A model generated the notes under the pieces. That model did no database searches. It saw only the letters and a list, made by a program, of their open reading frames with translations, and was not told the origin of the DNA. From the NCBI GenBank assembly GCA_963576725.1, contig OY755239.1, positions 60,295,453 through 60,359,452 on the forward strand: a DNA stretch of 64,000 nt, read 5' to 3'. The position numbers and the translations under genes were made by a program. This stretch comes from Azorinus chamasolen. Its lineage: Eukaryota > Mollusca > Bivalvia > Cardiida > Solecurtidae. This document shows positions 1 through 10,585 of this stretch, piece after piece (within the stretch, counting starts at the first letter, position 1; each line of letters starts with the position of its first letter).

Positions 1-411
1 GGTAAATCTGGCGAGAACGATACTGAGTGAAGCCAAATTAAATGTGACACAAAGGACGACAGGATGTTTCCAGTAGGATTGGCACTCTGACGTTCCTAAT
101 GAGGATTTTATTAAGGCCATAACCATTTAAGATGACTTAATCTATTTTTATGTGCTACTGACAAGGCTAATACATGCACAATCCAGGGACAACGAGGCAT
201 ATTGACCATTACCGCCCCTTGTGTATTGTGTTTGCTATTAAAGTGCGATTAATATTTGTATTAAACAAGAACTATTGTAAAGTTCGGAGAGAAAAGCTTA
301 TGCCGAACCAATGTTGTAAAAATGACATTAAGTCTTACCGTCAGCAAGCTGTTGGAGCCATTCTGATAGACTTTGCAAACACAGTAGAAATCATCTAAAG
401 TGAAAAGTAAT
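1..411. other. No recognisable feature
   Basis: AT-rich single-copy-looking sequence. The only open frame (174-398) is short, has no recognisable motif and no relation to anything else in the window, so I do not call a gene. Confidence 0.5.
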
Positions 412-475
412 GCAGATAGTTCCCGCAGGGTCTTACTGCATGCCTTTCGTCCTGCATAAATCTACCACCCTGACT
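412..475. mobile_element. P-family MITE remnant (hairpin core)
   Basis: The right part matches the P-family right arm (ctttcgtcctgcataaatc, then a ccaccctg end). The left arm is badly decayed. Both TA-flanked ends are missing. Confidence 0.4.
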
Positions 476-555
476 CAGAATTATGGATGCCTTAGGTCGT
501 CGCTTAACAAAGGCTTTTACTGTAGCTGTGGTCCAGATGAGACGTCAAAATAGTT

Positions 556-690
556 GACACCCTGTTGTATATACAACAGAACCTGTCATAAGCGGCCATT
601 CATTTATTGAACAAAGGAGTCTTAAAAAAGCAGGTGGTTGCTTAATGCATGACAAATTACATACATTAAGCTATCACCTACCTTACAGAA
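556..690. mobile_element. P-family MITE, left half
   Basis: Starts with acagaacctgtcataagcgg, the P end variant also seen at 54,694 and 63,105, and continues into gcaggtggttgcttaatgca, the outer left arm. The right arm is lost or replaced at about 660-690. Confidence 0.5.
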
Positions 691-914
691 TGAAATTATT
701 GAAATGTGTGATAGAAAATCCCAACTAGTATTTGATTTTATTTCATTTATTTACTGCATTGTAATATATTTTCCCCGGCGGTCGCACATATATTTAATGG
801 AAATTCAAAATGGCCCTGCTTCAATTTACTGCAGACAACACTCCAGATTTACACTAAACTGCAGGTCATTTTCAGGTCACAATGTGTTCCAACTACCTTC
901 TGCACTCTTAGCAA

Positions 915-1132
915 TTAACTCTTTCAATGCCTGAGAAATGCCGTCTGCTAGACATATTTTCGTCTGCTTCAAATTTTAGAATGGACGTTTGTTCAATGTC
1001 TTTATAAAAAGATAAACAGTGTGTCAAACAGTTTGGATCCTGATGAGAGACCGAGTTACTCGCCGTCTCATCTGGATCCAAACTGTTTTGCATATGATAT
1101 TACAGACCCGTTCATGGCATTGAAGGGGTTAA
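915..1132 (+). mobile_element. F3 MITE with TTAA ends
   Basis: TTAA lies at both ends (915-918, 1129-1132). The termini are CTCTTTCAATGCC and GGCATTGAAGGGG, an imperfect inverted repeat. The hairpin at about 1030-1090 has arms tttggatcctgatgag and ctcatctggatccaaa, which carry the T/T mismatch described under findings. There is no coding capacity. Confidence 0.75.
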
Positions 1133-1285
1133 TGTCTGCAAATATTGCCATCTGCTTCATTTTTTTCTTCCATATCTATTCAAAAATAAATGTCAGAGTG
1201 AAAAACAGTTTAGACCCTGATGAGGTGCCAAGTTACTCGGAGTCTCATTTGGATCAAGAATGTTTGCAGGTATTGTTATAAATGT
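1133..1285 (+). mobile_element. F3 MITE, second adjacent truncated copy
   Basis: Begins directly after the TTAA of the previous copy and repeats its internal order: aatattgccatctgcttc, a T-rich stretch, then an F3 hairpin (tttagaccctgatgagg / tctcatttggatcaaga). It lacks its right terminal repeat. It could be a tandem duplication of the same element or a second insertion into the TTAA. Confidence 0.6.
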
Positions 1286-1578
1286 TAAAAACCAAAGCAA
1301 AAGCAGCTGGAACAAAACTCATACCTGTTTAGAGGAACAGTTGCTTATATTTCAGAAGTCAGTTGACTGTCTTTGGTGAGAACTTTGTATGTCCTTGCAT
1401 GATCAAAATTACTAAGTAATACTACTACTCACTGTTTTATCTCCAATCCTGCTTAAACATGCTTTACGCAGCCATTTTACGCTTGCGTAAAACCTCGCTT
1501 GTACCTATTTTGATGGCCGCTAAAGGCAGGGTATATTGTATGCATTTATTTATTTCTTATGTTTAAACATGGCGAAAT

Positions 1579-1624
1579 ATCTATATTTAGAATTGGTGTA
1601 AATCTATATTTAGAATTGGCGTAG
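1579..1624. repeat. 23-bp direct duplication
   Basis: Two adjacent copies of atctatatttagaattggyg. The surrounding 1,290-1,700 holds nothing else I can name apart from poor matches to F-type arms. Confidence 0.6.
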
Positions 1625-1707
1625 ATGACTTTATCTGCCTACAAATATTTGCCTTAAGATAGACGGCGGCCTAATGTAGGATGAACATATAGATGCGTTT
1701 TCTGTAT

Positions 1708-1741
1708 GACTTTCACCCAGCATTAAGCAGTCACCTGCCTA
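1708..1741. mobile_element. P-family right-arm fragment
   Basis: Contains gactttcacccagcattaag followed by cagtcacctgcc, the standard P right arm. No left arm or end is present. Confidence 0.45.
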
Positions 1742-2000
1742 AAATGCATCAACTCTACATTTATAATTTGACGAAGTATTGAGTTTTAACTGTATATAGA
1801 TCTGGAATTTGAATTATTGAAGCGACTTTAATGAACTATAGAAACAAACATAGTTTCATTAATATTGCTTTGGCAAACAACCACTGGGATTTTGTGTAAG
1901 TGGATGCATTCATCTTAAATATTTACCGTGGAGTTGGACTAAATCTCAGAAATGTATCTGTATTAATCTTCCTCATGCTATTATCGTACATATCTGTATT

Positions 2001-2052
2001 TGCAAATAGTGTAGACCTTAGAGGAGCTGTCTCATATGGGTCTGCACTATGT
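2001..2052. mobile_element. F2-like hairpin remnant
   Basis: gcaaatagtgtagacctta and ctgtctcatatgggtctgca are the two arms of an F2-type stem with the apex collapsed. The open frame over it (1900-2091) is fortuitous. Confidence 0.45.
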
Positions 2053-2395
2053 GCCATTATAGTTAAGTGGCTACAATTGATCAAACGTTAGAATGGTTAA
2101 GTTAAGTGTTATTCATGTTGGATGGATTTACATTGACTATTTAGTAAGAGAAGGGTTAAGGCAATAGGATGTACATTCTAAATTGAGTACACATTAAACA
2201 TCTTTATAAAGTTTACACATACATGTATGACTAGCACTTGTATCGTGGTGTTGTGCTATAGAATTTGAAAATAAGTATACGTTTTCTCCATAGTATTTCT
2301 TTGGCTTAATTGATGCCGGAAATCTATTATGATATTAGTTTTAAATAAGAATGAATACACTGAAAAGCATTGTCATCGGACAGTCATACTATTTT

Positions 2396-2600
2396 TAGCT
2401 CGTCTGCATTTCGAAGAAAAAACCCGACTTATTGTCATACATATAACTCCGGCGTCCGCTTTGTCGTCGTCTTTGTCGTCCGGATACTATAACGTTGACG
2501 TTGAACACTGCTTATTTACTAGCCATGCGAATCTTACGAAACTTCAGACCGTCGCAAAGGCTACACACTGTTTAAGAGGCATAACTCTGTAAGGCGGATT
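2396..2600 (-). mobile_element. Helentron/pearl-like fragment
   Basis: Begins tagctcgtctgcatttcgaa, the reverse complement of the end at 6,360-6,385 and 51,605-51,630. This is followed by a degenerate gtcgtcgtctttgtcgtc tract and an aggcataactctgtaaggcg core. This order matches the pearl-type non-autonomous elements of bivalves. A short open frame covers it by chance. Confidence 0.5.
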
Positions 2601-2748
2601 TTATTTTCAAGAGTATGCCTATTTAGGGACCTTGCAATAAAAAATTATTTACATCACACCCTTCACCCAGTTTTCGTCTAAGGAATAGAATATACAGTCA
2701 GTAGAGCCTCTCTGTAGAGACAATCTGAATGAATTAACATGGATGTGT

Positions 2749-2976
2749 TTAACACATTACCTCATAGACTATTTTTAGACCCAACCTTTCTGAATAGATA
2801 TACTGAAAAGGAGCATTTACTAGAGAAAAGGAAAATTTAGAATTGTGTAGTTTTGAAACCACTGTGATAAATAGAGCATTTGCTCCTATGGAGCAAATGC
2901 TCTATTTTTCACAATTGTTTCAAAATGTGACATCTACAGAGGCGTCAAAAGGCTTCAGTAGGAGGGATTGGCTTAA
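2749..2976 (+). mobile_element. F6 MITE with TTAA ends
   Basis: TTAA lies at both ends. An internal hairpin (about 2,855-2,935) is built around gagcatttgctcc and its complement, inside arms gaaaccactgtgataaatag / ttcacaattgtttc. The left subterminal part holds gacccaacc and the right part gaggcgtcaaaagg, the same order as in the six other F6 copies. Confidence 0.8.
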
Positions 2977-3316
2977 AGGCAGGTGGATACTTAATGAAGA
3001 TTAAAAATAATGAAGAAACGCTCCATTTGGAGCTTTGTTAATGTTCTACCGTCATTAAAGATGTATGCTGCGCAAATTTCCGCAAATTTTGACTTCAGAA
3101 TTGGAATCGATGTACCGTAACACTTATTTAACACTAAACAGTACGGTTAGTAAATGGTTGTTTGTGTCGAAAAAATAGAAAAATGGATTGCTACGGAAAC
3201 CAACGCAACAGCGTTCGCCATTGGCCGGAATCTGTCGTAAGATTCAAATTTACATATCGGAAATAATCATTCAATGTATATGTAGGTCAATAACCAGTGT
3301 CAGCCATTGTACATGC

Positions 3317-3384
3317 GATTCTATTTTGGAACAACGCTTTGAATATTAATTATAATATTCAAAGCGTTTTTCCGAAATAGAATC
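3317..3384. repeat. Near-perfect 68-bp hairpin
   Basis: Arms are gattctattttggaacaacg and its complement, with a tttgaatattaattataatattcaaa centre written here only in part. It is probably a short MITE or foldback. I see no target duplication and no other copy in the window. Confidence 0.65.
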
Positions 3385-3679
3385 GGAGTCATTCAAAACT
3401 TGGCCGAAGATGTCCGCTGATTTCCGTACAAATCCCGTTTTTAAAAAGGATGCTCCTTTTTAATAATTTAGCAGTATTCGGATAGCGACAATATTTGGCT
3501 GAACAAATATATCCCGTCGGAAAATGGGTTGTAAGAATTATTTCCACTGTATGTATACGTGTACAGCTTCTGGTGTTAATTGATTAATACGAAAAATGCG
3601 CATAATATATCTTTAAGCTACAAACTATCTTAAAATATCTTAAAGTAATCACAGTAAAAATGATTTACCGAACGTGTAT

Positions 3680-4105
3680 AAGGTGTTTGGTGTATAAGGT
3701 ACATTTTAGAGTAGTGCTTGTATACTTATGTTTTCACGTGATACTGGTGTATAAATTACATTTTAGTGCATTACGTGTATATTTATGTTGTCAAGTGATT
3801 TTGACGTAAAAGTCCATTTTAGTGTAATGCTTGTAACCTTGTAGTTATTTTGTCAAGTGGTGTTAGTGTATAAAGTACAATTTAGTGCACTGGGTGTATA
3901 CTTTTGATGTCAAGTGATATTGGTGTATAAAGTACATTATTTTCAAGTGATGTTCATGTATATATTGCATGTATAGTTAAGTTTTCAAGTAATGCTGATG
4001 TACCTGGTACATGTATGTTAGTGTGTTGTATGTCTAGCTATGCTTTCACTCATGTTTGGTGTATATATTTATATTTGCCATTTCAAGGGATTTTGACGAA
4101 CAGTA
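3680..4105 (+). repeat. Degenerate 56-63-bp minisatellite
   Basis: About six to seven units each contain gtgtataaagtacattttag, then a t(c/t)aagtgatrttg segment. Unit starts near 3691, 3747, 3803, 3866 and 3922 give spacings of 56, 56, 63 and 56. Later units are shortened. A single related monomer occurs at 13,590-13,660. Confidence 0.75.
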
Positions 4106-4339
4106 AACAGTGTTCTTTGCAATATTAAAGATGTTTCCTCATAGAGTGACGAGAATGCACTTAATACTAATCATGCTTTCAGATCAACCATGTCAGATTG
4201 TATTTAACCCGATTCAACCCAGGAAATATTTCATGTACACAAATAATTGCTTGTTTGTATTCCTAAACTGCAGTAATTAATCAACTTCTTTGTTAGAAAC
4301 GCAACCAGTTTCAGAGAGCAACAGATAAACGTACGTACT

Positions 4340-4425
4340 CAAGTACTAAAGTCGCCAAACCCTATGTTGTGAACACTCTTTAGAATCGTCATAATATAGG
4401 GTTTGGTGGATACCTTTTTTGACTA
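4340..4425. mobile_element. R-family hairpin, short version
   Basis: ccaaaccctatgttgtgaac and the reverse arm atatagggtttggtgg flank actctttagaatcgtc. The outer gtactcaagtactaaagtcg segment is also R-specific. Confidence 0.6.
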
Positions 4426-4950
4426 TTATTCATGGAACATTACAGGGGAAGATGATTCTGTATTAAATTTTATGAATAAACACGATCACTCAAGAAACAA
4501 AAATGTCGCTGTAATTAAATCACATGGACTAAATAAGTACTGAACTTGCTATATTGTTAGATACTTTTAAACCTAGAGATCTTAGACAGTGTAGTAGTTT
4601 AACTTCTTAATATCCTAACTAACATACTTTTTATTAAGTATTTGGACTGACTCATTTATGAAAATAGCGCAGATTCAGGTCAAAAATGGCTCTTGAAGGG
4701 GTCTACACTCTTTGCCACCATGTCGGTCTAATTTAAAGTTATTCAAAGAGTGCCAAATGGGCTTATTCAGCTTAACAAACTGATGTATGGAGAGGATTGA
4801 GTGTCTAAATGCTTAGGGTAATTAGCATACAGACTGCGGCACGAACGTCTACGAATAAGGTGACAGTTTTCATTACTTATTGAGAAGTTTAGTCTCATCT
4901 GGCTGAATATCACCCCCGTGTACGGTCAGTGTCCGTAACTGCAGGGCTGT
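4426..4950. other. No recognisable feature
   Basis: AT-rich sequence with no long frame, no clear repeat and no hairpin that I could support. Confidence 0.5.
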
Positions 4951-5164
4951 GTAACCTGTAGCCTGCTGAGCAAATTATTTTTGCAGAATATTTCACCTAC
5001 TACACTTTCAAAATTCAAGCTATGGTCGATTTGTTTACCAAAATGCAATCAGGATATCAAACAGTTTGGATCCTGATGAGACGCCGAGTAACTCGGCGTC
5101 TCATCTGGGTCCAAACTGTTTGCATAGGTATTCATTCATCCGCCCATAGCAGGCTAAAGGTTAA
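4951..5164 (+). mobile_element. F3 MITE
   Basis: The ends are TAACCTGTAGCCTGCTG and AGCAGGCTAAAGGTTA. The left TTAA has decayed to GTAA and the right one is intact. The stem at 5,057-5,122 is long and almost perfect (gatcctgatgagacgccgag, loop taa). The right arm has tctgggtcc where strict symmetry would give tcaggatcc. Confidence 0.75.
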
Positions 5165-5318
5165 AGACAATATAATCCAATATAACTTGTCTAGAAAGAC
5201 GCAACTACAAAAGAGCTGTCAACCAATAACGCGACAGACTATTTCGATATGTTGTCTAACGCCTGAAGGGCACTGAATAAACTTGGACGCGTCTTCAGCC
5301 GGCCATTTCAATTAAACT

Positions 5319-5568
5319 TTAACCTTTCCCTCCATGTACATGCTTTTTCAAGCATTTGCATACAGAGTAGACCCAGATCAGACGACTCCTATAGGAGCCG
5401 CCTGGTCAGGGTCTGCTCTGTTTTCTTATGAAACTATGATAGATCTGACTTCTACAGTTTTTACCCATATCAAAAACCCTATGTATATACATTTGCCATC
5501 AGAAAAAATATCTAGATGATATTCATGTCATAATTTCTTAGCTGAATATTGAAGAGGGAAAGGATTAA
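5319..5568 (-). mobile_element. F1 MITE, reverse orientation
   Basis: TTAA lies at both ends, with termini CCTTTCCCTCCA and GAGGGAAAGG. The hairpin lies near the left end (5,365-5,430), with gtagacccagatcagacgac and the opposite gtcagggtctgctct. The frame at 5334-5519 is fortuitous. Confidence 0.75.
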
Positions 5569-5605
5569 ATCCAATATTATTACTATTAACTGGGCACACA
5601 TTTGC

Positions 5606-5855
5606 TTAACCCTTTCCCTGTTCTGTGTTTATTACAAATTTCAATACCTACTAATTACTCATAGACAAAAAGGTTATTATGAAATATGGAAGGTGGAGCA
5701 TTGTAGCCAATTTAGAAAGTAAAGAAACAGATATTTCAAATTCTATTAGCAAACAGAGTAGACCCTGATCAAACGGCTCCTCTAGGAGCCGTCTGATCTG
5801 GGTCTACTCTGTTTGCAGATGCGTGAAAACACGTTTATATGAGGGAAAGGGTTAA
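5606..5855 (+). mobile_element. F1 MITE, complete
   Basis: TTAACCCTTTCCCT...AGGGAAAGGGTTAA with TTAA duplicated. The hairpin at about 5,752-5,818 has a ctcctctaggag apex. It lies close to the right end, so the element is asymmetric. It is only 37 bp from the previous F1 copy and in opposite orientation. Confidence 0.8.
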
Positions 5856-5940
5856 TTCATTCAACGGGTTAATTCATGATGAAGAAAATATTTCAAAAAG
5901 GGAATTAATATGATACATAAATACTTGAATAGCTCTGATC

Positions 5941-6069
5941 TAATATTTCGACCACGAATGTCCTTTTTCAAAGATTATCATGTCAAAATACATGCATTCA
6001 GCCATAAAATCAAAGAGAACAATCATAATGATAATCTTTGAAAAGAGGCCCTTAGTGGTCGAAATATTA
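5941..6069. mobile_element. Short foldback element
   Basis: taatatttcgaccacgaatg at the left pairs with the sequence ending cgaaatatta at the right. Inner arms caaagattatcat / atgataatctttg extend the stem to about 45 bp with mismatches. No target duplication is certain. Confidence 0.6.
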
Positions 6070-6171
6070 CGTTAATTCATGTTTTTGCCGGTGTTTATTT
6101 ATTTTACCTTGTTCTAAACATAATGATGTATGTAGTATGTAGAAATAATTAAATACTGTAACACGTACACT

Positions 6172-6385
6172 AGACTAGAACAAGACGCTCCGCAAGCGGG
6201 TGCCAACGCTCGTCTGTCGTCATTGTCAAGATGAACATGCATACCAAAAATTAAGGTTGTAAATTAAAAATTGAAGAAGTTATAGTCAATGTTAAGATTT
6301 CGGACGACAACGACGACGACAACGACGCGGTCGCCAGAGTTACGACAATAACTCGTAATTTCTTCGAAACAGACGAGCTAATAAA
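6172..6385 (+). mobile_element. Helentron/pearl-like element, short copy
   Basis: Starts with caagacgctccgcaagcggg (a small hairpin), passes a gacgacaacgacgacgac tract and ends ttcgaaacagacgagctaat. The same left and right ends occur at 51,115-51,640, and the right end recurs inverted at 2,396. Family assignment is from memory of bivalve pearl elements. Confidence 0.5.
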
Positions 6386-6399
6386 ACTAAACCAAGAGC

Positions 6400-6500
6400 A
6401 ACAGATAAAGATGCATACTCAAAATACTAAAATCGTCCTTTCTCCATCGAAACCCTATGTTGTGACCACTCTTTAGAATCGTCTCTTCTTTGTTGGAGAC
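6400..6500. mobile_element. R-family element, left half
   Basis: Contains atactcaaaatactaaaatc, then tctccatcgaaaccctatgt and ccactctttagaatcgtc. The mirror arm after the apex is missing. Confidence 0.5.
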
Positions 6501-6689
6501 ATAAGGAAAATGTTTTAATTTATTCATCTCATCTGGACCTTTGTTATCATCTGCTTTGAGTAGATTGATACATAAATGCCTACCTATAGTACATAACCTG
6601 CCAATGACAGTCAGCAGCTTCATTTAAGTTAAACTAGATGCAAAAAGGTCAAATTTTAGTTCGTATGAGTAGACTGTGTCGCAGAGGAT

Positions 6690-7318
6690 CACGTAACTGT
6701 ATAGTATCTGACGAGCCTTGGCGTTAATATGTTCTGTAAACTGTGTAGTATCTGACCTGTCGTGGCATTAAACACTGCGTCTGGACATGTTCTATAAACT
6801 GCGTAGTATCTGACCTGTCGTGGCATTAAACACTGCGCCTGGATATGTGCCGTAAACTGTGTAGTATCTGACGAGCAGCGGCATTAAACACTGCGTCTGG
6901 ATATGTGCCGTAAACTGTGTAGTATCTGACGAGCCGCGGCGTTTAAAACATGACGTCTGGACATGTTCTGTAAACTGTGTAGCATCTGACGAGCAGCGGC
7001 ATTAAACTCTGCGTCTGGACATGTTCTGTAAACTGTGTAGTATCTGACGAGCCACGGCATTAAACACTGCGTCTGGACATGTTCTGTAAACTGAGTAGTA
7101 TCTGACGAGTCGCGGCGTTTAAAACATGACGTCTGGACATGTTCTGTTAACTGTGTAGTATCTGACGAGACGCGGTTTTAAAACATGACGTCTGGACATG
7201 CGCCGTTAACTGTGTAGTATATGACGAGCCGTGGCGTTTAAGATATGACGTCAGGACATGTTCTGTAAACTGTGTATGATATGACGAGACGCGATGTTAC
7301 AACATGACGTATGGAAAA
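6690..7318 (+). repeat. Tandem array, 58-60-bp unit, about 11 copies
   Basis: The segment gtagtatctgacgagc recurs at spacings of 58, 58, 58, 60, 58, 58, 60, 58 and 60 bp from about 6,745. The first unit is truncated. Units also share cattaaacactgcgtctgg and acatgttctgtaaactgtgt. The unit resembles the two arms of an F4 hairpin (see findings). Units become more diverged toward the right edge. Confidence 0.9.
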
Positions 7319-7549
7319 CTGTTTACTTCAAATAATGAATAATGAAGGCGTTGGAGTCAATTCCATTGTCTGGCTGTCTACTTTTATTTCGTTGTATCCG
7401 TTCCAGAGTGTTAACCTCAACTGTCATCTTTGTAAGTGCTAGACATAATATTTAGCATGCTGCAGGATAATGTGTGAGAATGGACGCAAACATGTTGAGT
7501 CCTGATAAGTCACTAAGTCACCCGGCGTCTCATCATGATTCATCTGTAC

Positions 7550-7907
7550 TTAAACCTATATTCCATGAATATCAATGTAAGAAATAATGCCACCATTAAT
7601 ATTCATTAGATTGATTGCTACAACAACACATAAGCATAGATGACATTTGCAGAAACTATAGAATCATATCTATATTATAAGATCATAAGCAAACAGAGCA
7701 GACCCTGATCAGACGGCTCCTATAGGATCTCCTATATAATCTGATCAGGGCCTTCTCTGTTTGGTTATGATGTAATATAAATGTCATTATAAAAGTTTCT
7801 GTCACGGCCAGCAATTCATGTATCCATGTGCTATACAAACATTTTGTCTAATTAATACCAATGCTGCCATTATTTCTTACATGAATATTCATGGAGCATA
7901 GCGTTAA
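7550..7907. mobile_element. F1 MITE, symmetrical variant
   Basis: TTAA lies at both ends. Unlike other F1 copies, both sides carry the same subterminal sequence (catgaatatcaatgtaagaa at left, ttcttacatgaatattcatg at right), so the whole 358 bp can fold back. The central hairpin (7,690-7,765) has a duplicated, imperfect apex (cctataggatctcctatata), and its right arm reads gatcagggcc without the usual mismatch. Confidence 0.7.
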
Positions 7908-7967
7908 TCGTCCAACATTACACTTAGTTTAATATGAAAATGCGGATACGCTTTACTGTTAGATCTA

Positions 7968-8182
7968 TTAATCTTTAGCCTGCTGCGGGTGAATGGGTGA
8001 TTACATTTGCAAACAGTGTCGATCCAGATGAGACGCCGTGTAACTTGGCGTCTCATCAGGATCCAAACTGTTTGATACTCTGACCGTGCTGTTTAAAAGA
8101 AATGCAAGATAAATGATCAGTGACAACTGAAATCGATGACATTTTCTACAAACAAAATTTTGCTCTGCAAGCTAAGGGTTAA
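7968..8182 (-). mobile_element. F3 MITE, reverse orientation
   Basis: TTAA lies at both ends, with left terminus CTTTAGCCTGCTGCGGG and right gcaagctaaggg. The hairpin at 8,010-8,075 starts gatccagatgagacgccg and closes with tctcatcaggatccaaac, the reverse order of the + copies, so the mismatch position is kept. Confidence 0.75.
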
Positions 8183-8204
8183 AAGTAAACCTTAAGTTTA
8201 TCTG

Positions 8205-8475
8205 ATGATTATTCATAAAAAATTAATGCATGTATGAAAATTAAATTACAGATTTTTATTATGAAATATGAATGCAAGGTGTTGCGGAAATAGCAGAAAC
8301 GGTACAATCAGATGTAAGAGCCGTTTGATCAGGGTCTGCTGTGTTTGCTTACGGTGTAATATAGATCTGATTCTACAGCTTCTGCCTGAGCCAAAATGTC
8401 CTGTGTTCATATGCCATTATGAAAAACAAATCTTATTAATATTCATGACGTCATGAATATTCATCAGGCAAAGGG
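8205..8475 (-). mobile_element. F1 MITE remnant, reverse orientation
   Basis: Only one hairpin arm remains (ccgtttgatcagggtctgct). It is followed by the F1 interior read backwards (agatctgattctacagcttc) and the subterminal attaatattcatgacgtcat. The end ggcaaagggttc is close to an F1 terminus. Confidence 0.55.
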
Positions 8476-8781
8476 TTCAAAAGACATTGGGTACCCAGAC
8501 TGGAAGGCTCCTGAAGGAGCCATTGGAGGGCTCCTGAAGGAGCGCTCTGATCAAAGTCGTCGGCAATGGTTGCTAAACCCGTCGATACTACAACTATTGT
8601 GTCCCCTCAACATAAAAAGGATGGGTTCCAAACTAAGATATTGACGGGTTTACCTTATATATAGGACATTATATTGGAATAGATGTATTAAAGGTAGGCC
8701 GAAGCTTATTACAAGACGAATGTTATGCAAAAGTTTACATTAATCTACCATATTTTGCTTAACAAAGCCCATGTTGCCCCT

Positions 8782-9011
8782 TTAACACATCCCCTCATAT
8801 AGACGACTTTTTACGTTTCTGTTAAAGTAACTTTGTGAAACCATTGTGAAAAATAGAGCATTTGCTCCTATAGGAGCAAATGTTCTATTTTCCACAATGG
8901 TTTCATCTACAAAATTCTAAACTTTTCCTTTTCGCTATAGTTAATGCTCCTTTTCGGTAGATTTCTTCAAACAGGTTGTATCTAAAAATAGCCTACGCGT
9001 TAATGGGTTAA
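8782..9011 (-). mobile_element. F6 MITE, complete
   Basis: TTAACACATCCCCTCATA...TTAATGGGTTAA. The hairpin is near 8,845-8,910 with cctataggagc at its apex. The orientation is opposite to 2,749. Confidence 0.8.
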
Positions 9012-9480
9012 GCAAAACTGGGTGAACGTTTCCATTATTTTTATTGGAACATTAGCAATGACAAGTTGAAGAGACTTCCTTGTTTAGTGTCCATGGCTTG
9101 TCGGACAATACTCTTTCGCGTTGTTCGCAGACAGCTGATGTGTTTACATCTGTTTTTAGAACAGTTATATTCGATTAAAATGTTCTTAACCAGCGCTGCA
9201 GTAAAGGACAATGACCGTACGCAGTAATCAATTTCAATTAGATAATGTTAAACTTGCAATTAGTAATGAATACTGTCACGTAATTCGTAGAAGTTTTGCC
9301 ACACTGTCAGTCTTGCTGTCTACTCTAATTCCCCTACGCATTCAGACTCTCAATCTTCACTCTCCATTGGTTAATAGACATGAATAATCTAAATTAGACT
9401 GACATAATATCAAAGAGTGTTGACCCTGATCAAACAGCGCCTTCACGAGCTATTTGGTCTCTGTGTGCACTATTTACAAT

Positions 9481-9590
9481 ACAGTAAAACCAATCCAAAC
9501 CGGAATTCTAATAAAGAAGACATACCTTTAGGCAGGTGACTTCTTAGTACAGGGCGAAAGTCATGCAGAAAGCTCTGTTGAACTGGCGAC
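9481..9590. mobile_element. P-family MITE, left half
   Basis: TA then cagtaaaaccaatccaaacc, a ccggaattctaataaagaag segment, ggcaggtgacttcttagtac and gaaagtcatgcagaaagctc. It breaks at the hairpin apex. The following 9,590-9,940 holds no recognisable feature. Confidence 0.6.
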
Positions 9591-9943
9591 CTCGTATACG
9601 AATATGTAACACGTGTGAAAATTTTCTACCTCTACCCCACCCCAAAGTAGAAACGTATACGTCACATGTCAAAAAGGTTGAAAAAAGCATATGCAACAAA
9701 ATACAAAATATTCACACATTACAAAGAACACCTTTGCTTCTCAGAGAGATTATGGGACATATTATGTTTGCTCTATCTGATATAGCCTTCATATATCACA
9801 GGATGACTCAGTATATTTAGTAGGTGGCCCATGTACAACTTTGGGTCAACGATTTAAAGAGCAAGTTCACAAGGGGTAAAATACCATGATATTCAAGATA
9901 TTCATATCTTGATAATGTTTAGTCACTGATAAATATGTTCACA

Positions 9944-10042
9944 TTCGAAAGCAAAAGTAGCAATGCCAAAAGAGAAAATTGCAGACTCGATTTTATTGAG
10001 TCTGTTCATGAGTAATAATTAAATGTGCAACACTATTCATGT
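9944..10042 (+). repeat. Direct repeat, copy 1
   Basis: About 98 bp matching copy 2 at 10,223 with few differences (gtagcaatgccaaaagagaa, gcagactcgattttattgag). It includes a small hairpin gactcgattttattgagtc. The copies are 279 bp apart. Confidence 0.75.
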
Positions 10043-10222
10043 CCCTAGCACCGGCTTAAGCGGAATTCAATTTTCAAACCTTATGCCATCAAATCTAATG
10101 ATCCTGAAGGATCAGAAAATATAACAACACTGAGAATGAAATACGGGGCGACGTTTTACGGCCGCCACACAAGGATTTAACACCTGCTGTTGTGCAGTAC
10201 ATATATTCTGAAAGTGGGTGAT

Positions 10223-10320
10223 CCTTTGAAAGCAAACGTAGCAATGCCAAAAGAGAAAATTGCAGACTCGGTTTTATTGAGTCTGTCCATGAATAATAAT
10301 TAAAAGTACAACACTACTCA
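10223..10320 (+). repeat. Direct repeat, copy 2
   Basis: Partner of 9,944-10,042. It could be the second unit of a two-copy tandem duplication of 279 bp, although the intervening sequence is not obviously repeated on the right. A G-run of 11 follows at 10,370-10,380. Confidence 0.75.
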
Positions 10321-10585
10321 ATCTCTCTATATTGTCCACAATGTATTTTAAAAGTCCAATGTGGTGTAAGGGGGGGGGGGTCACTTGGTCTAAGGTCAAA
10401 ATCACAAACATGAACTCCTTTAACATTGAATAGTTAAAATATGTTTGATGCAAAATATTGAAAAAATTGGCTTCAATGAAAAGTACATAACTGAAGCTTT
10501 GAAGACAATAAACTTGCTCGTTTGTCCATGCGCCTTTCCGTTCGTCTGTCGGTCGCATGAATACCTTTGTGTAAAATTATCAAAC

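Noticed and set aside
5606..5855. Rho-independent terminators at the many GC-rich hairpins
   Set aside because: The hairpins belong to repeated TTAA or TA elements, lack U-tracts, and the DNA is animal.
6690..7318. Possible CRISPR array
   Set aside because: The whole 58-60-bp unit is repeated with gradual divergence. There is no constant repeat with unique spacers, and the context is eukaryotic.
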